From assembly GCF_032931615.1 (NCBI RefSeq), contig NZ_CP136759.1, forward strand, positions 930,001 through 994,000: DNA of 64,000 nt, given 5' to 3'. A program made the translations under genes and the position numbers. Below the pieces are notes generated by a model that was not told where the DNA came from, ran no database searches, and saw only the letters and a program-made list of their open reading frames with translations. This DNA is from Palleronia sp. LCG004. Its GTDB lineage: Bacteria; Pseudomonadota; Alphaproteobacteria; Rhodobacterales; Rhodobacteraceae. Shown here in pieces: positions 31,895 through 39,835 of the stretch (position 1 is its first letter; each line of letters begins with the position of its first letter).

Positions 31895-33988
31895 ATGATC
31901 CAGACCCTCTCCGATGCGCTCGCCGAGCGTGGCTACGACACATTGACCCCGGTTCAGGAGGCCGTGACGGCCCCCGAACTCGACGGGGCGGACCTGCTCG
32001 TCTCGGCGCAGACCGGGTCGGGCAAGACGGTGGGGTTCGGGCTCGCCATCGGGCCGACGCTGCTGGAGCAGGACGGGACGCTCGGGGCGGCTGCGGCACC
32101 ACTCGCGCTCGTCATCGCGCCGACGCGCGAGCTTGCGTTCCAGGTCATGCGCGAGCTGACATGGCTTTATGCCAAGGCCGGCGCTCGGGTCGCCTCGTGC
32201 GTGGGCGGGATGGACATGCGCGACGAGAGACGCGCGCTCGAGCGGGGCGCGCATATCGTCGTGGGGACGCCGGGGCGGCTTCGCGACCACATCCAGCGCG
32301 GCTCGCTCGACATGACGTCGCTCCGGGCGGTCGTGCTCGACGAGGCAGACGAGATGCTGGACCTCGGCTTTCGCGAGGATCTGGAATTCATGCTGGGCGA
32401 GGCCCCCGAGGAGCGCCGCACGCTGCTTTTCTCGGCCACGGTGCCGCCGATGATCGTGACGCTCGCCCGGAACTACCAGCGCGACGCCGTGCGCGTCACG
32501 ACGCTTTCGGACCGCAGCCAGCACAGCGACATCGCCTATCAGGCGTTGCGCGTCGCGCAGCAGGATGCCGAGAACGCCATCATCAACGTCCTGCGCTACC
32601 ACGAAGCGCAGAACGCGATCGTCTTTGCCAATACGCGCGCGACTGTGAACCGTCTGACCGCGCGGTTCGCCAATCGCGGTTTCGCCGTGGTCTGCCTTTC
32701 GGGTGAGCTCAGCCAGACGGAGCGGAGCCATGCGTTGCAGGCGATGCGCGACGGACGCGCCCGGGTCTGCGTCGCGACGGACGTCGCCGCGCGGGGCATC
32801 GACCTGCCCAACCTTGAGCTCGTGATCCATGCGGAGCTGCCCTCGAACGCCGAGGGGCTTCTGCATCGGTCGGGCCGGACGGGACGCGCGGGGCGCAAGG
32901 GCATCTCGGCGCTCGTCGTGCCGCCGAAGGCCCTGAAGCGGGCCGAGCGGCTGCTCAAGACCGCCCGCGTCACCGCGGAATGGACGACGGCCCCCGACGC
33001 GGACGAGATCCTTGCCCGCGACGAGGAACGGCTGATGGCCGATCCGACGTGGAAGGACAAGATCAGCGAGAGCGAGGCGCGCTTTGCCGAGCGTCTGCTG
33101 TCGGAGCAATCGGCCGAGGCGGTGGCGGCGGCATATCTGCGCCTCTACCGGACCAAGCATTCCGCCCCCGAAGAGCTCGCCGCACCCGACGCACGCCCCG
33201 CGCCGAAGAAGGACGTCCCCTTCGGCCCGAGCGCATGGATCGCGTTGTCGGTCGGACGCGCGGACCGGGCCGAGCCGCGCTGGCTGCTGCCGCTGCTCTG
33301 CCGGGCCGGTGGGCTCGACAAGGACGCGATCGGCGCGATCCGCGTTCAGCAATCCGAGACCTTCGTGGAGCTGTCGGAGGCGAGCCTGTCCGGCTTCCTC
33401 TCCAAGCTCGGCCAAGGTGGCACGCTGGAAGAAGGCGTGAGCGTCCGCAAGCTCGAGGGCACACCCGATCTCGGCAAGGGGCCACGGCCCGCGCATGCGG
33501 AGCCCAGGAAACAGCCGGCGCGATCGCCGGCGACGCCGAAGGCTCCGGTCGCGGAAGCGCGCCACGAAGAAAAGCCCGCCCATCCGAAGGCGCGGCCCGA
33601 CGCATCGGACCCCGCAAAGCCGCGCGAAAGACCGGCTGCCGCGCCGAAGGCACCGGTCGCGAAACCCAGGTCCGACGACAGGCCCGCGCATCCGAAGTCG
33701 CGGGAGCGGACGAAGGACCGGCCGTTCGACCGCAAGGCCGAACCCGGTGCGGAGAGGCCTTTCCGCAAGAAGGACGGCCCGCCCGCGAAGCGCGCGGCCA
33801 ACGGGCCGTCGGCGGCACCCCGGAAGGGCGGAGGCAAACCCCGGAGTGGCCCGCCTGCGGGCAAGGCATCGGCGTCGGACACGTCCAAGCGGTTCAAGCC
33901 GCCCCACCAATCGGCATCCGGCAAGCCCCGCCGCGACGCGGGCGGCGGTGCCGGTCCGCGCAAGACACCGCGGCCGAAGCGCCCCTGA
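31895..33988 (+). CDS. DEAD-box RNA helicase with DbpA domain and basic tail
   Basis: 697-residue ATP-dependent RNA helicase. Core motifs: AQTGSGKT (I), PTRELA (Ia), TPGR (Ib), LDEADEM (II), SAT (III), a TDVAARGID segment and HRSGRTGRAG (VI). After about residue 440 comes a DbpA-type RNA-binding domain (PFGPSAWIALSVGRADRAEP, FVELSEASLSGFLSKL). The last ~170 residues are a disordered Lys/Arg/Pro/Ala-rich tail containing a 108-bp partial tandem duplication at 33536-33751. DbpA-domain helicases typically act in 50S subunit assembly; the basic tail would add RNA affinity. Confidence 0.9.
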   Translation: MIQTLSDALAERGYDTLTPVQEAVTAPELDGADLLVSAQTGSGKTVGFGLAIGPTLLEQDGTLGAAAAPLALVIAPTRELAFQVMRELTWLYAKAGARVASCVGGMDMRDERRALERGAHIVVGTPGRLRDHIQRGSLDMTSLRAVVLDEADEMLDLGFREDLEFMLGEAPEERRTLLFSATVPPMIVTLARNYQRDAVRVTTLSDRSQHSDIAYQALRVAQQDAENAIINVLRYHEAQNAIVFANTRATVNRLTARFANRGFAVVCLSGELSQTERSHALQAMRDGRARVCVATDVAARGIDLPNLELVIHAELPSNAEGLLHRSGRTGRAGRKGISALVVPPKALKRAERLLKTARVTAEWTTAPDADEILARDEERLMADPTWKDKISESEARFAERLLSEQSAEAVAAAYLRLYRTKHSAPEELAAPDARPAPKKDVPFGPSAWIALSVGRADRAEPRWLLPLLCRAGGLDKDAIGAIRVQQSETFVELSEASLSGFLSKLGQGGTLEEGVSVRKLEGTPDLGKGPRPAHAEPRKQPARSPATPKAPVAEARHEEKPAHPKARPDASDPAKPRERPAAAPKAPVAKPRSDDRPAHPKSRERTKDRPFDRKAEPGAERPFRKKDGPPAKRAANGPSAAPRKGGGKPRSGPPAGKASASDTSKRFKPPHQSASGKPRRDAGGGAGPRKTPRPKRP
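33536..33751 (+). repeat. 108-bp diverged tandem duplication in helicase tail
   Basis: Two units beginning PKAPVA and containing PAHPK start 108 bp apart (33536 and 33644). The encoded repeats (PKAPVAEARHEEKPAHPK and PKAPVAKPRSDDRPAHPK) are clearly related, so the tail grew by duplication. Confidence 0.6.
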
Positions 33989-34273
33989 CTTCGGTCTCTG
34001 CCGTCGGTCGGATCTGCGCGCTTCTTTCGGCCGGGATGCGGGGGTGGCCGGTGTCGATGATGTGCCGCGAATAGTCGCATCTGCATCTTTCGGTTCGGCA
34101 TCGGCACGCTCGATCCGTTTCGCGCGACGCGAATTGGGACGGGCGCTGTCGATCTCGGTCGGGGGGCGATCTATCTATCCGCGAAAGGGCCGGTGCAGCG
34201 CATCGCGTCCATGCCGTTCCGTCCGGGCAATGCATGGATGACGGTGACTGGATCATCGGAGTTGAGAGGGACC

Positions 34274-35308
34274 ATGGCAGATGCGAAGGCCAGTGCGACC
34301 GCCATGGTGGCGGCGCTCTCCGGGGCGGCTCTGGCCACCCTTCTGGGTCTGCCCGCGGGCGCGCTGATCGGAAGTACGCTCGGCGTCGCCGCCGCGACGG
34401 CCATGGGGTTCAGGGTGGCGGTGCCCTCCCGGTTGCGCGACGTCGCGTTCGCACTGATCGGCATCTCGCTCGGTTCGGGGATAGACGAGGACGTCTTCGG
34501 GCAGATCGGCCAGTGGACGCTGAGCCTCGCGATCCTCGTCGTGGCGCTGATCGCGACGATGGCGGCGGGAATCGTCGTGCTGGACCGCGTTTTCGGCCTC
34601 GACCGCGAGACGGGCGCATTGGCGAGTTCACCCGGCACGATGTCGAACGCCATCGCAATCGCCGTGGATGGGCGCGGCGACGCCACTGCGGTCATGTTCC
34701 TGCAGCTCATGCGGCTCTTCGTGCTCGTCGTCGCCGTCCCGCCGCTTGCCGTCTTTCTCGATGGCGGCGGCAGTGCGGCACCGGGGCAGATCGATCCGAT
34801 GGGGTGGGTCCCGCTCTTGGCGGTCTTTGCGCTGTCGCTCACCCTCGGGACGATCGGCGGGCGGGTCGGATTTCCGGCCGCCAGCCTGCTGGGGGGCATG
34901 CTGGTCAGCGCCGGGGCCCATGCCTTCGGGCTGGCGCACGGGGGCGCGCCCGGCTGGCTCGTCATGCTCGCCTTCGCGATCACCGGGGCCGTTCTCGCCT
35001 CGCGGCTCGAGCGGATCGGCCGGGGGCAGATCCGCCGCTATGCCGTCGCGGGGGCGGCCTCGGTCGGGATCGCGCTGCTTCTGTCGCTGGTCTTCGCGAT
35101 GGTCGTGAAGGCGCTGACGGGCCTGCCGTTCGGGCAGGTCTGGATCGCCTTCGCGCCCGGCGGGATCGAGGCGATGGCCGCGATCGGACTCTCGCTCGGC
35201 TACGATCCCGCCTATATCGCGATCCATCATTTCGCCCGGATCTTCGCGCTCGTGCTGATCGTGCCGGCCTTCCTGCGGCTGACGCCCGGCGGGGCCCGAC
35301 GCTCCTGA
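34274..35308 (+). CDS. AbrB-family integral membrane protein
   Basis: 344-residue polytopic protein of the AbrB/putative ammonia-monooxygenase family (PF05145 type), two homologous halves of about five helices each. Repeated features are glycine-rich helices such as LGLPAGALIGSTLGVAAA and VGFPAASLLGGMLVSAGAH, and a late PGGIEAMAAIGLSLGYDPAYIAIHH-region signature. Despite older names it is neither an ammonia monooxygenase nor a DNA-binding AbrB; transport is likely but the substrate is unknown. GAGAGGG precedes the ATG at 34274. The 285 bp before it, after the helicase, show no gene. Confidence 0.85.
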   Translation: MADAKASATAMVAALSGAALATLLGLPAGALIGSTLGVAAATAMGFRVAVPSRLRDVAFALIGISLGSGIDEDVFGQIGQWTLSLAILVVALIATMAAGIVVLDRVFGLDRETGALASSPGTMSNAIAIAVDGRGDATAVMFLQLMRLFVLVVAVPPLAVFLDGGGSAAPGQIDPMGWVPLLAVFALSLTLGTIGGRVGFPAASLLGGMLVSAGAHAFGLAHGGAPGWLVMLAFAITGAVLASRLERIGRGQIRRYAVAGAASVGIALLLSLVFAMVVKALTGLPFGQVWIAFAPGGIEAMAAIGLSLGYDPAYIAIHHFARIFALVLIVPAFLRLTPGGARRS

Positions 35309-35372
35309 CCGGCGGGCCGAGGGGTGCCGAAGGGGCTTGATGGCGAACGGGGTGCGGGGCATAGAGCGGCCC

Positions 35373-36047
35373 ATGCCGAAGGCGCTTTCCTATCGCGAGA
35401 TCGACGAGATCTTCACCCGCTTCGAGGCGGCCGAGGCCGAGCCCAAGGGCGAGCTCGACCACGTGAACGCCTACACGCTCGTCGTCGCGGTCGCCCTGAG
35501 CGCGCAGGCGACCGATGCGGGCGTGAACAAGGCGACGCGGTCGCTCTTCGCCAAGGTGCAGGACCCGCAGGCGATGCTCGATCTCGGCGAGGAGGGGCTG
35601 GTCGAGCATATCAAGTCGATCGGCCTTTATCGCAACAAGGCCAAGAACGTGATGAAGCTCAGCCGCATCCTCGTCGAGGAATACAACGGCGAGGTTCCCT
35701 CGTCGCGCGCGGCGCTCGAAAGCCTGCCGGGCGTTGGACGCAAGACGGCGAACGTGGTGCTGAACATGTGGTGGGGCCATCCCGCGCAGGCCGTCGACAC
35801 CCATATCTTCCGCGTCGGCAACCGCACCCGCATCGCGCCGGGCAAGGATGTCGTCGCGGTCGAGCGTGCGGTCGAGGACAACGTGCCCGCGCGGTTCCAG
35901 CGCCACGCGCATCACTGGCTGATCCTGCATGGCCGATATACCTGCCTCGCGCGCAAGCCCAAATGCCCCGCATGTCTCATCGCCGATCTCTGCCCGTTCG
36001 AGGACAAGACGCCGATGCCGCAGAATGCCGCCGCGCCCCGGACGTGA
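35373..36047 (+). CDS. nth: Endonuclease III
   Basis: 224-residue DNA glycosylase/AP lyase that removes oxidised pyrimidines in base excision repair. Visible are the helix-hairpin-helix LPGVGRKTANVVL with catalytic Lys, the catalytic Asp in VDTHIFRVGNR, and the C-terminal 4Fe-4S cluster with spacing C-x6-C-x2-C-x5-C (CLARKPKCPACLIADLC). In-frame ATGs at 35337 and 35340 exist, but 35373 (MPKALSYREIDEIF) gives the family N-terminus. Confidence 0.95.
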   Translation: MPKALSYREIDEIFTRFEAAEAEPKGELDHVNAYTLVVAVALSAQATDAGVNKATRSLFAKVQDPQAMLDLGEEGLVEHIKSIGLYRNKAKNVMKLSRILVEEYNGEVPSSRAALESLPGVGRKTANVVLNMWWGHPAQAVDTHIFRVGNRTRIAPGKDVVAVERAVEDNVPARFQRHAHHWLILHGRYTCLARKPKCPACLIADLCPFEDKTPMPQNAAAPRT

Positions 36048-36080
36048 TCCGGGGCCCCTCCGACCGCCAGGGAGTACAGG

Positions 36081-37070
36081 ATGACCAGAAGCTATGACGT
36101 GATCGGCATCGGCAATGCCGTCGTGGACGTCATCACCCATGCCGATGACGGCTTTCTCGAGCATATGGGCATCGAGAAGGGGATCATGCAGCTCATCGAC
36201 CGGGAGCGTGCCGAACTGCTCTATGCCGCGATGGGCGAGCGTGTGCAGGCCGCGGGCGGATCGGTCGCCAATACAGTGGCCGGGGCCGGGCGGATGGGCC
36301 TGAGCTCGGCCTTCGTGGGCAAGGTCAAGGACGATGCGCTCGGCCGGTTCTACGTCGAGAACATGGAAGAGTTCGGGACCGCGTTTCCCAATGCCCCCGT
36401 CGCCGAAGTCGAGGCCCCCACGACACGTTCGATGATCTTCGTCTCGCCCGACGGCGAGCGGTCGATGAACACCTATCTCGGGGCGGGGGCCGATTTCCGC
36501 GCCGAGGACGTGCCCGGAGACGTCTTTTCCGGCGCGAAGTTCCTGTTCCTCGAGGGCTATCTGTTCGACAAGGACGAGGGGAAGACGGCGTTCCGGCAGG
36601 CGGCCTCGCTCATGCACGCGGCCGGAGGGCAGGCTGGCCTCGCGCTCAGCGATCCGTTCTGCGCCGAACGCCACCGCGCCGATTTCCAGCGGCTCATCGC
36701 CGAGGAGATCGATCTCGTCATCGCGAACGAGGCGGAATGGACGACGCTTTACGAAACCGATCTCGACACCGCGCTCGACCGTGCGGCGGCGGCGTGTCGC
36801 ATCGTGGTCTGCACGCGTTCGGGCGACCCGGTGATCGTGATCGGCGACGGCAACCGGATCGAAATCCCCGTGACCCGCGTGGTGCCCGTCGATGCGACGG
36901 GCGCGGGCGACCAGTTCGCAGCCGGATTTCTCTACGGTCTCGTGAACGGTCGCGACCTCGAGACCTGCGGGCGGATGGGCGTCCTCGCCGCCGCCGAGGT
37001 GATCGGGCATGTCGGGCCGCGCCCCGAGGCCGACATGGTTGCGATCTTCCGCGAGAACGGCCTTCTCTGA
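36081..37070 (+). CDS. Adenosine kinase-like PfkB-family sugar kinase
   Basis: 329-residue ribokinase/PfkB-family kinase most like bacterial adenosine kinases, phosphorylating a nucleoside or sugar with ATP. N-terminal substrate-binding strand YDVIGIGNAVVDVI, glycine-rich GGSVANTVAGAGRMG, ATP-site segment, and the C-terminal PfkB signature DATGAGDQFAAGFLYGL with catalytic Asp277. It starts 34 bp after nth with a CAGGGAG ribosome site. The substrate assignment rests on overall resemblance and should be read as probable. Confidence 0.88.
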   Translation: MTRSYDVIGIGNAVVDVITHADDGFLEHMGIEKGIMQLIDRERAELLYAAMGERVQAAGGSVANTVAGAGRMGLSSAFVGKVKDDALGRFYVENMEEFGTAFPNAPVAEVEAPTTRSMIFVSPDGERSMNTYLGAGADFRAEDVPGDVFSGAKFLFLEGYLFDKDEGKTAFRQAASLMHAAGGQAGLALSDPFCAERHRADFQRLIAEEIDLVIANEAEWTTLYETDLDTALDRAAAACRIVVCTRSGDPVIVIGDGNRIEIPVTRVVPVDATGAGDQFAAGFLYGLVNGRDLETCGRMGVLAAAEVIGHVGPRPEADMVAIFRENGLL

Positions 37071-37147
37071 GCGATTGGCGGCCTCGCAGGCGGGGCCGTG
37101 CCGCGCTAGGCCTTGACCCGACGATTACCCGATGACGGAGCCACGAC

Positions 37148-37528
37148 ATGCCCTTCGACTATGACGACCAGAACATCTTCGCGAAGATCCTGCGCGGAGA
37201 GATCCCGAACGATACCGTCGCCGAGACGGAGATGTCGCTCGCCTTCAACGACATCTCGGCGCAGGCCCCGGTGCATGTTCTGGTGATCCCCAAGGGGGCT
37301 TATACCTGCCACGACGACTTCGCCGCCAATGCGAGCGATGCGGAGATCGCGGATCTGACGCGCCTGACGGCGCGCGTGATCGCCGAGAAAGGGCTCAGCA
37401 CGGGCGACGACGGCGCGGGCTACCGCATCATCACCAATTCGGGGCGCGATGGCGTGCAGGAGGTTCCGCATTACCACCTGCACATCCTGGGCGGTCGGCC
37501 TCTCGGGCGGATGCTCGAGAAGGGCTGA
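37148..37528 (+). CDS. HIT-family (HinT-like) hydrolase
   Basis: 126-residue histidine-triad protein of the HinT/PKCI type, hydrolysing nucleoside phosphoramidates. The triad is HYHLHILGG (His-x-His-x-His) near residue 102; the N-terminus has NIFAKILRGEIPND and the middle PVHVLVIPKGA. Convergent with the next gene, with only three bases between stop codons. Confidence 0.93.
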   Translation: MPFDYDDQNIFAKILRGEIPNDTVAETEMSLAFNDISAQAPVHVLVIPKGAYTCHDDFAANASDAEIADLTRLTARVIAEKGLSTGDDGAGYRIITNSGRDGVQEVPHYHLHILGGRPLGRMLEKG

Positions 37529-37531
37529 ACC

Positions 37532-37918
37532 CTAGTCCGGACGCGCGCCGACGAAGGCCCAGGCCTCGTCGGTCTGCTCGCGCGGGAAGGTCTTTGCCTC
37601 GATCGGCAGGATCTTTCCCATCCATTCTATCATGCGCGACGGTCCGTCAGGTGCGCCCACCACGACGTACTTGTCGACCTTCCCGAGCGAGCGGAATCGC
37701 GATTTCAGCGTTTCCCACTGGAAACTCGCGCCGGTCTCGGACCCTTCGAACCTGTCGAAGATCATCAGCATCGACACGTTGTCATGCGTCTCGAACTGCT
37801 CGTTCATGTAGGCACCCATCGCCTCCATGTCCTCGGCGCTGACCTCGCCCATGATGTGAAAGGCGAAGACGTCGTTCTCGGTCGTGGGGGCTTCTCGGAC
37901 GGTGGGGGTGACGAACAT
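37532..37918 (-). CDS. SpoIIAA/STAS-like protein
   Basis: 128-residue protein of the SpoIIAA-like (PF11964) group with a STAS-type fold: FAFHIMGEVSAEDMEAM, MLMIFDRFEGSE and a strand DKYVVVGAPDGPS followed by a helix with MIEWMGK. Such proteins may bind nucleotides or lipids; the role is unknown. A GGAGGCTCC-containing leader with the ribosome site AGGAGCCTCC precedes the ATG. Convergent with the HIT gene. Confidence 0.75.
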   Translation of the reverse strand: MFVTPTVREAPTTENDVFAFHIMGEVSAEDMEAMGAYMNEQFETHDNVSMLMIFDRFEGSETGASFQWETLKSRFRSLGKVDKYVVVGAPDGPSRMIEWMGKILPIEAKTFPREQTDEAWAFVGARPD

Positions 37919-37984
37919 CTGGAGGCTCCTTTCGCTGTTCCGCTCAAAGCGCGCCGGAGCCCCGCGTGGTTCCCCCCGCGGACC

Positions 37985-38932
37985 TCAGGCCGCGTCGGGC
38001 GCGCGGGTCCGGGTCAGCTCGAGGAATACGTCCTCGAGATGCGGCTCCTCGATCGACACGTCGGCGATCGTCACGCCCGCCTCGCGCAGGGCGATCAGGA
38101 TGTCGCCCGGCGAGGTGCGCGTCTTGGAATAGTTGATCGCGAGGAGCCCGCCGTCGCGGCGTTCGAGCTCGGCATCCTGGGGCAGGGCGATCTCGGCGGG
38201 GGCGGGGCTTTCGGGCTGGATCACCAGCGTCTTGGTGTCGATCCGACCGATCAGCTTTGATGTCGTGTCGCGCACCAGCATTCGTCCCTGATGCATGATC
38301 GCGATCTCGTCGCACATCTCCTCGGCTTCCTCGAGGTAATGCGTCGTCAGGATGATCGTCATGCCCCCCTCGTTGAGCTTGCGGACATTGCGCCAGAGCA
38401 TCTGGCGAAGCTCAATGTCGACGCCCGCCGTCGGCTCGTCGAGCACGAGGATCCGCGGATTGTGGACCAGTGCCTTGCCGAGCAGCAATCTGCGCCGCAT
38501 CCCCCCGGAGAGGTTCCGCGCATAGGCGTCGCCCTTGTCTTCGAGCCCGATCATCTCGAGGATCTCGTCGGTGCGGCGTTCCGATTTCGGCACGCCGTAA
38601 AGCCCCGCCTGCACGTCGAGCGAGGCACGCGGCGTAAAGAACGGATCGAGGTTGAGTTCCTGCGGCATGACCCCGATCGCGGCGCGCGACTGGCGCGGGT
38701 TCACATCCTGGTCGAAGCCCCAGATCTTCACCTCACCCTTCGATTTCACGACGAGGCCCGCGAGGATGTTGATCAGCGTCGATTTGCCCGCGCCGTTCGG
38801 CCCGAGCAGTCCGAAGATCGACCCGCGCGGAATGTCGAGGTCGATATCGGTCAGCGCGTCCTTGGCCGGTTCCCCGCCCGAGCCGGCATAGGTCTTGGAA
38901 AGGCCGGAAATCTCGATGGCGTTGTCGCTCAT
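37985..38932 (-). CDS. ABC transporter ATP-binding protein
   Basis: 315-residue ATPase subunit of an ABC-2 type exporter. Walker A GPNGAGKST, Q-loop VMPQELNLDPF, signature NLSGGMRRRLLLGKAL, Walker B ILVLDEPTAGVD and the H-loop TTHYLEEAEEM are intact. About 95 residues after the core end in SIEEPHLEDVFLELT, typical of the drug/polysaccharide exporter group. The ATG at 38932 has GGAG 7 bases upstream. No permease gene is adjacent in this window, so the partner must be encoded elsewhere. Confidence 0.92.
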   Translation of the reverse strand: MSDNAIEISGLSKTYAGSGGEPAKDALTDIDLDIPRGSIFGLLGPNGAGKSTLINILAGLVVKSKGEVKIWGFDQDVNPRQSRAAIGVMPQELNLDPFFTPRASLDVQAGLYGVPKSERRTDEILEMIGLEDKGDAYARNLSGGMRRRLLLGKALVHNPRILVLDEPTAGVDIELRQMLWRNVRKLNEGGMTIILTTHYLEEAEEMCDEIAIMHQGRMLVRDTTSKLIGRIDTKTLVIQPESPAPAEIALPQDAELERRDGGLLAINYSKTRTSPGDILIALREAGVTIADVSIEEPHLEDVFLELTRTRAPDAA

Positions 38933-39034
38933 GGGGTCACTCCACTTGCCCCGGGTGACGGGACGTTTATGATCTGTGGCTGACCTAGGCCCCGGTCCGC
39001 ACCGGGGCAAGCCCGACCATCCGAAGGAAGACCC

Positions 39035-39250
39035 ATGTCCGAGAAACCCGTCGATCTCGAAGGTCCGAAACAGCCGACCGGAGCCTATGACGAGCCCGAG
39101 ACCGAACTGGTCGAGACCACACGCGTCAGCTGCGACGGTGGCATGACCCATCCGCGCGTCTGGCTGCAGATCCCCGAGGAACGCGGCTGGGTCGAATGCG
39201 GCTATTGCGACAAGCGCTTCGTCCTCAAGGACGGTGCGGACGCGCATTGA
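39035..39250 (+). CDS. Small zinc-finger (zf-CHCC) protein
   Basis: 71-residue protein with a CHCC zinc finger: RVSCDGG, a His in [10 protein letters not shown], and [13 protein letters not shown]. The same fold occurs in the NDUFS6 subunit of mitochondrial complex I, and alphaproteobacterial homologues are commonly small free-standing proteins. GAAGGAAG precedes the ATG. Its stop overlaps the TTG start of the following secreted protein. Confidence 0.85.
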   Translation: MSEKPVDLEGPKQPTGAYDEPETELVETTRVSCDGGMTHPRVWLQIPEERGWVECGYCDKRFVLKDGADAH

Positions 39251-39771
39251 TCCGCGGGGCGGCAGCGCTCTGCCTGGCGCTTGCCGGCCCGGTTGCGGCC
39301 GCCACCGAATACGGCCTCGTCGCGAACAAGACCGGGCTGTCGCTGGTCTTTCCGCTGCAGGTCGAAAGCCCCGAGGGCCGGGATCTCGGCGTGACGCTGC
39401 GCGAGCCCGGGTCGGAGGACGTGGCCCTCTCCGCCCTGCTCGAAGGGGGCGCGTTCTTTCGCGTGCTCGTCCCGCCCGGGACCTACGTCGTGCGGTTCGC
39501 CCCGCTGGACGGCGATGGCCCGTCCCTCGAGACCCGTCCCCTGACATTCGAGATCACGGGTCCTGCCAGCAAGGGCGGGCATCTCCTGACGCTCGACGAG
39601 GGCGGCATCGCGGGGACGCGTCCCATCGCGCTTTGCCAGAGCTACGGCTACGATGCCCATGCGATCACAGAGCTCAGACAGTATTGGGACGATCTGCGCG
39701 ACGGGTCCGAAGTGGGCGAGGCGCTGCCGGTCCCGCCGCGCCGCGAGCTGTCGGAACGTCTCTGCGACTGA
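39247..39771 (+). CDS. Secreted protein of unknown function, TTG start
   Basis: 174-residue protein with a signal peptide ([18 protein letters not shown]). The TTG at 39247 overlapping the upstream stop (TTGA) is preferred because the signal sequence begins there; an in-frame ATG at 39196 would add a basic segment from another frame. The mature part is beta-rich with segments such as [19 protein letters not shown] and [15 protein letters not shown], looking like a carboxypeptidase-regulatory or transthyretin-like fold, and two Cys near the C-terminus. Family not recognised. Confidence 0.6.
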   Translation: MIRGAAALCLALAGPVAAATEYGLVANKTGLSLVFPLQVESPEGRDLGVTLREPGSEDVALSALLEGGAFFRVLVPPGTYVVRFAPLDGDGPSLETRPLTFEITGPASKGGHLLTLDEGGIAGTRPIALCQSYGYDAHAITELRQYWDDLRDGSEVGEALPVPPRRELSERLCD

Positions 39772-39835
39772 GGGGGGCACTGGCCGTCGCGGCCTGCCCG
39801 TGGCAGAAGGCGCGCGCAGCATAAGGGAGCCGGTC

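Noticed and set aside
33989..34273. Possible small gene between the helicase and the AbrB-type gene
   Set aside because: No frame has a plausible start with a ribosome site or protein-like composition; only the ribosome site of the next gene is clear.
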